This document shows positions 57,001 through 64,000 of a DNA stretch of 64,000 bases, piece by piece (within the stretch, counting starts at the first letter, position 1; each line of letters starts with the position of its first letter). Source of the DNA: Colocasia esculenta (Eukaryota > Streptophyta > Magnoliopsida > Alismatales > Araceae); contig CM024758.1 of the NCBI GenBank assembly GCA_014218235.1, forward strand, positions 73,542,206-73,606,205, read 5' to 3'. The position numbers and the translations under genes are program-made. The notes beneath the pieces were generated by a model. It was given only the letters and a program-made list of their open reading frames with translations, was not told where the DNA came from and made no database searches.

Positions 57001-60000
57001 GCTATGGAACCAGACCACCAAAGGGCATGAAGTAAAAGAGAAAGTGAACGATGACCTTGCTGGATGTGCGTTTTAAATTTTACTCGTTCTTGAACCAGAG
57101 ACCTGAGATAGGCGTTCAGCTTTGCTGTCAAGGGCTACGCACTGGGTATCTTAAAGGAGCTAGGTCCGCTGTTCTCTACCTGGATGCTGGTGCTCCAACT
57201 TTGGGTGGGGTAACTATTTGCAGGCTGACTCAAAGAACAGGTTGAGCTGATTATGACCTACCTCAGTTTTGTGTGGTGCTCCGGCGGCCCACTGAGGGTA
57301 TTTTGAACCCAAAACTTCCATTGGGCCGCTTGGCCACTCAGGGTATAGATGGAGTTGACATAACCTAAACTTCTAGCGGGCTATAGGCAGTTGGTGCACG
57401 GGTTCACTTCGGGTCCATGATTGAGTCATGCGGGTCTGGTTGATCTTATTAACTTAAAGAGTAGATTGGGTTCGTGTTGGATGGAATGAGCAAAGGACTA
57501 GTATGGTCCTATCGAACCTGAGTCACAGTCTTCTTAGACAAGTGGTACGTGGCACTGTAGCACCGAACTGGGACCGATAGCACCGAACTGGGACCGATGC
57601 CACCGCGAGCTTTTTTATTTTCTCAAGATCAACTGCCTTAATTCAGTGGTCTGGAGGTTGGTGGATTGTTCTGGATGTTAACCTCAAGCTGTATGGATTG
57701 CTATGTTCCGATCAAGGAAATTAAACAAGTTGATTGCAGAGAAAATTTTCCAGCGTTTCAATCGTTTTCAATTTATGTTTACACAACCATCCTTTAGTAG
57801 CGGTGGGTATGCATGTTGAACCTAATTGGCATATGCTGGTAGACGGAAGAGAAGCCAAGCTGGAGGGGGATTATCAGATGTGAGACAAAGGCGGCTTCTC
57901 TCAGGTGCGCGCGTCTCAATCTCGAATTCCTGCTGGTTGTGCTTTTGTTGTTATATAATCCCCGGCTAGTTTCATGCAACTTTCTTTTAAGCCCTGAGGC
58001 TTCCCCCGCGAGGACCTTACTAGCCCAACCAACAGAAGAAAGTAAAGGAACTGATGATAGTTAACTTCTCTTTCTGGCCGTTAATTAGGGTGAGTGGGTT
58101 CAGCCAGCACCCACCTGTCCTGAGCGACAGAACAAAGAGTGTGGGTTTATGTACTGGTAAGGTTGGCCAGTCTAGTCGGGTCTTCTCTTGCTCCGAATCA
58201 GATTCCTGTCGACGGTCAGCCAATAACATCAAGCCTACTGCATGGCGGAGTCACTACTCGCTACAACCACCGGCTGTTCTTTGCTACCTAAATAAGTTAA
58301 TAAGATGTGGTTAATAATTAGGAGCATGAGCACTTTGTCGCGAGGCTCCGTTGAAAAGGGGAAACTCCGAATTCCCAAGTGATATACCACGCCAGCATAT
58401 ATATCTGTATCTGCCATTCGGATAATTTAGATCTTAAGATCATATTTGGTACGTAGATAGAGTAAGATTATTTTCAAAATTTTACAGATAATTGTATTTT
58501 ATCTTCAGTCTATCCAAATATCGAACATGACCTAACTTAAGTATAATGATTCTTGCTTCATATTTTTTTTTCCTTCTAAATAAGTAATCTTAAGTCCTGA
58601 GCTCAAGTGCCCGAATCATGAAATGTTTAAGCGGCATCACCGTCCACCGACGCAGAGGACCGGCCCGCAGCAGTCTCCTCCCCGCATCCTGCGACAACAA
58701 GTGGGGGAAAGAGAGAGAGAAAAGAAAAGCAGGCAGTCTAGTTCACAGAAACGAGAGGTTCCATCACACCGGCGGTCGTCATCCCGCCCTGACGTGTGGT
58801 TCCTTCCACACACGCACGCCTCTCTCCTTTCTATCATCTCTGATCATGCTCAGCTTTCTTCTCCGCTCCATTTATTTCTATACAAAGAGCGGGCGGACAC
58901 TCTCGACCCGCCCACGTAGGAGAGAGGAAGACCAAGGACGTTGTCCGGTCCCACGAACACGACCGAAAAGGCAATCAATCAGCCATGCCCACCATGCGAC
59001 ATACTTTCCTTTTCAAAATTTATAATTAATTGAGCTTGCGAGGACCTTTGTTTGCTGGAGTTTTGACTGACTGATGGGATGTGCGACGCTTCCAAGTCCC
59101 AAAGGGACTGCTGCTTCTTTTATTAAAGAAATTACGATAGTAGTGGGGCTCCTTGATCACTCTTTCCCCTAATTAGGGCGGGCTGTTAATGGATCTCTCT
59201 TTTTTGATTTTTCGATCTGTTTTGATTTTTTCGTATCCGTTTTTTTATTTTCAATTATTTCTGTTTTTCTGTTTTTATTTTCTGATGAGATATAATTTTT
59301 ATTATATTTATAAAATATATATTCTTAAAATTTTATTTTTTAATATTAATAAATTTAGACTAAATTTTTAACTTCTCCTTAATTTGTAAATAGAATCTAA
59401 TTAATTTATCTCTCTCGTAGTATTTATTATGTCTATTATTATCAAATATATCTCTTTTACCATTACTCTTAATAATACATATATCTACTATTTGATCGTA
59501 TTAAATATTTCTGATTACTTTTCATTTTTGACTTATTTTTAATTTTTTATAAAAAATAAATACAAAATGTTATTTCCGATTCCTAACCCGTTAGCAACCT
59601 AATCTGCTTGAATAGCCACACACGCACGCCTAATTAAATGGCTCTATGATTGAGAGCAGGACCCAACCCGAAAAGAAATAGCTGACTGGGGAGGGCTTTC
59701 GAGGGACCACAGATCCACCACCCCCCCACGTGAAGAGCTTGTCGCGACCCCCCACATGATCCGGTTCTTCCAATCTGACGAGACAAAACTCCACGCCCAC
59801 GTTCATCTGATGCTTGAAACTTCATTTGTATGTATACATACCTCAGCTCAGCTAGAGAGTGTTCAAAGCGAGAGAGAGATGACATTGAGGCAAAAGCAAC
59901 GATGGCGCCTTTTGACTGTACATAATGAAACATCACAAGTCCCTGAGAACTTTATATAATTGACGCCATCCATTGCCGAGGAGTGGTTATCTGCGGATGC

Positions 60001-60360
60001 ATGTGAACGGAGCCACATGCAGCTGCTTGTACGACGATTGGTATTTCTCCAACAAAAATAAGGGCTGCTATCAGAAAAATTTCTGTGTTATCGGCATGTT
60101 TTCGTAATATCATAAGAAAAATTAGATTGGGAGATTACCCAAAGTGAAAGTAAGAAATAATAATTTATTGAGGTACCACATCATCTATCTATCTATCTGA
60201 TCGAGCATTATAAAAACGACAGGGCATTACAATTATCATGTTTAGAATTTCATTTGAATATAGACAACAGTTCTATTATTCTGACTTCTATATTCACATT
60301 CTGTTTTCTTAAAGTAAGTTATTGGGTACACTCTTAGCTGACCTTTTAGAACGGAGGAAT
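57001..60360. other. Intergenic sequence, no supportable gene
   Basis: Mixed composition. 58600-59000 is GC-richer with a TATA-like TTTATTTCTATAC near 58868 and could be promoter-like, but no conserved coding frame follows. 59200-59570 is strongly AT-rich. The short frames I checked have no recognisable motif. Confidence 0.45.
57559..57598 (+). repeat. Perfect 20-bp tandem duplication
   Basis: AGCACCGAACTGGGACCGAT occurs twice head to tail. Confidence 0.9.
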
Positions 60361-60362
60361 GC

Positions 60363-60417
<55 letters not shown>
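60363..60417 (+). repeat. Compound (TA)n(TG)n microsatellite
   Basis: About 12 TA units followed by about 15 TG units, uninterrupted. Confidence 0.95.
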
Positions 60418-60419
<2 letters not shown>

Positions 60420-60929
60420 CTATGAATATACATTGAAAAGGGTAAATCACAGTCCTCTTGTCCAAATTGTAAGGCCCAAAGGTAAGATCCAACAGTTGAA
60501 CCTAACCTATTAGGTGACAACCTAATTATTAAACCACAATTCACTTAAAAAGAGTCAAGATGAAAAGTATGACCCAGGAAGCACAATCGAGCTCCATATT
60601 GTTGCCCACGTGAAAGGCTCCCCTAGCTTGGCACGAAGCCTTAGGGGATAGTCGAGGCAAAAGAACAAGCAACGCCTTTAGGATGTGCTAAGGTAGGAAG
60701 TAAACTTAGCTAATGGTGGATCCGTTAGATCAGCCGGACCATAGTCCGAAGACCCAACTTTTTCTCGAGCAAACCCTTATCTCGGAGGCTCTTAGTCCAA
60801 AGGATCTTAAGCTCAGTAGGAGAGATCAACCAGATAGGTTCTTAGCTTGGCCTGAACAAAGCAGCTAGGGTTCCTATATTTTTTAAAAAATATTATTTTA
60901 TTATTGACATGCTAGCCTATTATATCATC

Positions 60930-61054
60930 CGGTGGGATTTGAACCCCCAACATCATCCTTAGATGAAAATTCCTCATAAATCTACTATGAATGGGAGTTG
61001 AACTCCTGACCTCTTCCTGGAGTACACAGAGGACTCCACTAAGCCACTCCTTGG
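60930..61054 (-). mobile_element. tRNA-like SINE-type sequence
   Basis: On the minus strand TGGCTTAGTGG (61046-61036) fits a pol III box A and GGAGTTCAACTCC (about 61006-60993) a box B, spaced as in a tRNA. A second box-B-like GGTTCAAATCCCACC lies at about 60951-60937. No cloverleaf with proper acceptor pairing is evident, so a SINE or tRNA relic fits better than a tRNA gene. Confidence 0.4.
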
Positions 61055-61542
61055 TCTACACTAGGGTTCCTACTTGATATCAAGGTTTACTCCATTAAAC
61101 TGATAATTACTCTGAAGGACGTGGAGCTATGAAGATAGAGATGAGGGTTCATTCATGATTATCCACGATCATTACCCATAAATCTTGTAGCGGGCCACAG
61201 AGTCCTAGATAGTCACTTCTCTGGGAGTTACGTCCATGACTCGATCTTATCGACTGCCAAATGTTGTAAAGCCATTTTGGGAAGCTAACATCCATATAAT
61301 CCCCTGGTAGCCTTCCAAAAAAGGTAACACACTCTTTGCACTAAAATTGGTGAAGAGCGATCTTGAATCTTCTCGCCCTCTTGCTTTGAGCTCTTGCCTC
61401 CTACTAACTTAGGTATCATAGGGTTTACCCTAGGACCCCTGATCCTTTGTTTGCTTTGTAGATCCTTCCTGAAAGAATGCAAAAAATACGTAAATATGTT
61501 TCGGATTTAAATCTAGAAAGGGGGTGGGAGGGGGGTTGAATA
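61055..61542. other. Unidentified sequence before the terminal LTR
   Basis: No gene or known element recognised. Ends in a G-rich run (GGGGGTGGGAGGGGGG) just before the LTR. Confidence 0.4.
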
Positions 61543-64000
61543 TGTAACGACCCTCCTTATACCGGTACGGTTACACCAACACACATCAGTATAATGAATG
61601 CCTCTACAGTGGGACATCTACCCAACAAAATCGATAGACTGAAGTGTACACAAATATAACACATAACAGCGGAAAAAAAGTGTCAAATGTAATTTCTTAT
61701 TCCATCATCCACATTCTATTCACAGTCCATATAGAGGAAAAAAAAACTAAACATTTAATAACTGAGAGATGAAAATAAATACATGTCCACATTGTTGAAT
61801 TGAATTACAAAATTTTCCTTTATTACATACTATGAAAATAAAAGGTACAATGCCGAAACTCCACAAGATCTCCTACTCCCGCTCCGAGTCACTTCTGACT
61901 ATCTCTCGGATGAAGTAGAAATCTCTGCATCTGTACGCCGAAGCAAGAGTGAGTCCAAAAGACTGAGCAATTATCATCCACTCACATTAAACATACATAC
62001 GCCACATGGGTTATTCACATTTTCATATCGCACGAGTATCGCATAAGCATGTACTTGAATAAACTTTAAAGAAAACCTAAACATGATTTCTACCACTTAC
62101 CACACATGTTAAATGACTTGTAACAAAATTTCAACAATTTAAAACCTATCACATGCTTTCTACACATTCTTCTACATGCTAATCTAAGTCTCACTTACAC
62201 ACAATTATAATCTAAGACAATAGTTAACTTGAACATGGAGTCTACACACATTACAAGAGATATTCCTGGCATGGATTCTGTCATCATTTCACATCTATAC
62301 ACATGAATAGCTTGCTGTTTGACATGGATATGACACGTTCATATAATGAATTATCATCTTTACATGCTATTCTATTGATTATAATCTCACATGATCATTT
62401 ACACAATTACACAATTTACACTTTCACTTTTCACATAAACACAAGTTCACACTTTATTATATGCCATGACACATAGTCCAAACCACCTCTAGAAGGACAC
62501 CACTTGTCACATCACACACATATCTATCATCTAGGCAACACAATGATAGACCTTAGTTACTGCGCAGAACCGGGAGAAGCACTCTCCACCCTAACCAGCG
62601 GTACTTGTCCGCCTTCAGGATTTAATCCCAATGCCCATGGAATATCACACACTATGAACCTTCCTGTGGGGACTTACCACAGTACAGTTCCTCAGCCCTC
62701 TAAGGTAGCAGTGTCACCCATTGGCACATTTACACATTTTCCAATTAAACACACAATTCCACACCCTCTTAACACGTTATTTCTCATATTTACATTTATG
62801 CACATGGTTCAGGTTCCCTAACATGGCATTATTGTTACAAGAACTAGATCAGTCACAACTAACATTAATCATGCTGTAATTATTTAACTTAATCAATAAT
62901 TGCAATAATTTTGCACTAATTTGGTCATTCTTCATAAAATAACAAATCAGTGCCTACGGTTATCCAATTCACATGATATTTTAACCACTGACTGTTTACA
63001 GTTCATACATCATGCATACCAAATTTCATATTTTTCCGGACTGTTCACAATTTACCGAGAATAAAACAATCATTTTGCATGTTTATTCATAACTCAATTA
63101 ATCATGGATTCACAATGTTACAGTCATATTTAACAGTTTAAAAACCTGTATCTAACAGTCATAATATTGCAGAAAAATTTCAGGAAATTTTCTATGTATC
63201 ATATAATTTATTGGAGATTTAAATCCACTAATCCATGCTTACTGTTTTACAATTTAGAAAATTCTATAATTAACACAGAGCTCATAAATTAGTCAAATTT
63301 ATATAGCATGATCTGACATGTATCCACTTGCCACATAATTCTCAAACATCACATTACATGGAATCACGCAAACAGAGATTTTTATGTTCTAAACAGGTTT
63401 AATACCAGCTTTCAGAAAATCTGATAATTAATATCGTGAACCAAAATTTATCAAAAACATCTGACATGATCCACAAGAGATAATTACATATAGTAATTTT
63501 TACCATATATCCTCAGGCTTAAAATTCTGAAAAATAGTTCATATAGGTCAGACATGCACACTGTCGCAGTCTGGAGAACTTGACGGCATGCAGGTGGTCG
63601 TCTATCAGGTTAACGACATCAAATAGTGCCGCCAACTCAAGATCTTAACGGCAAGAGATCATACCGTTAAGTTCCTGTCTGTGCAAAACATAGACTGCAC
63701 GCCAGAACTTGGTGAAATTGGGGATCCAGGACTCGAATAAAAATCCATAAAATACCTAGGACCTACTAGACATATGTAGGAGTGATGTGAAAGGGTTACT
63801 TGCCTTTGATAAAATCCACAATCAATGAATTAATCCGAAGAAGCCCTCCTCGGCCCGAGCCAAAGAGCCTTCAAAACTCCCTCGATCCGAGTTCTGTGAT
63901 GGTCTTTAGGGTCCACCGGGGTTGGGAAGATGCTCCTTGATGTCCAGCCTTCCTTCCAGTCGCAGTAGAGCACCGGATGAAGCCTCCAATCGCCAAATTT
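61543..64000 (-). mobile_element. LTR related to the younger Ty3 element, cut by the window edge
   Basis: Starts TGTAACGACCC, then ACCGGTACGGT and CAGTGGGACAT as in the LTR at 34012/42208. Further shared blocks are CATAGTCCAAACCACC, CTCCACCCTAACCAG and GGTACTTGTCC, in the same order and at similar spacing. Clearly more diverged than the two nested-element LTRs. No PBS precedes it, so it is either a solo LTR or the left (3') LTR of a minus-strand element continuing to the right. Confidence 0.75.

Noticed and set aside
58618..59025. 135-residue frame downstream of the PP2C gene
   Set aside because: No recognisable motif, mixed Arg/Ser/Pro composition and a competing frame of similar length; looks like GC-richer noncoding or promoter sequence.
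60993..61036. Functional tRNA gene on the minus strand
   Set aside because: Box A and box B are present but I could not build a convincing cloverleaf with acceptor-stem pairing.

Overview
The window is nuclear DNA of a flowering plant. A GC-rich first exon, long TE-filled introns, Ty3 chromoviruses, plant RTE LINEs and an Au-type SINE fit this; the GC-rich exon 1 and the gene structure lean towards a monocot, but the species cannot be fixed from sequence alone. There are no bacterial features, no CRISPR array and no rRNA.

Only one host gene is convincingly present. It is a nine-exon, plus-strand PP2C-type protein phosphatase (CDS 922-56194, 435 codons plus stop), close to Arabidopsis probable protein phosphatase 2C 12 in architecture. 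All its splice junctions can be read as GT-AG with matching phases. Exons 1-2 lie at 922-3071, exons 3-4 at 8508-8799, exon 5 at 12723-12830 and exons 6-9 at 54613-56194. Intron 5 is almost 42 kb as assembled, and nearly everything else in the window sits inside introns of this gene or downstream of it.

Intron 2 holds a 320-bp TRIM with a perfect 5-bp target duplication (3511-3830) and a 2.95-kb non-autonomous LTR element (4486-7435). Intron 4 holds RTE LINE debris (9060-9960), microsatellites and an Au-like SINE (10753-10889). Intron 5 begins with a 361-bp hAT MITE (13289-13649), a 4.95-kb hAT transposon (14135-19079) and a 1.09-kb G-rich Harbinger-like insertion (20644-21733). A 100-N gap lies at 22510-22609. 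The sequence after the gap (22610-32621) repeats the sequence before it (about 6464-22509), including PP2C exons 3-5, but lacks the hAT and G-rich insertions. Subtracting those two insertions makes the two copies almost equal in length (about 10,001 and 10,012 bp). The simplest reading is two unmerged overlapping contig ends, probably from two haplotypes, rather than a real exon duplication.

From 32156 to 51593 a decayed minus-strand Ty3 chromovirus is interrupted inside its integrase by a younger minus-strand Ty3 chromovirus (34012-45485) with 3.27-kb LTRs about 1% different by eye. The younger element's gag carries two short phase-0 GT-AG intron-like interruptions (86 and 76 bp). The older element lacks one at the equivalent codon. 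This is the most unusual observation in the window.

Downstream of the PP2C stop codon there is a 3' flank without a supportable gene, some simple repeats, a tRNA-like SINE-type unit (about 60930-61054), and from 61543 to the window end an LTR related to that of the younger Ty3 element.
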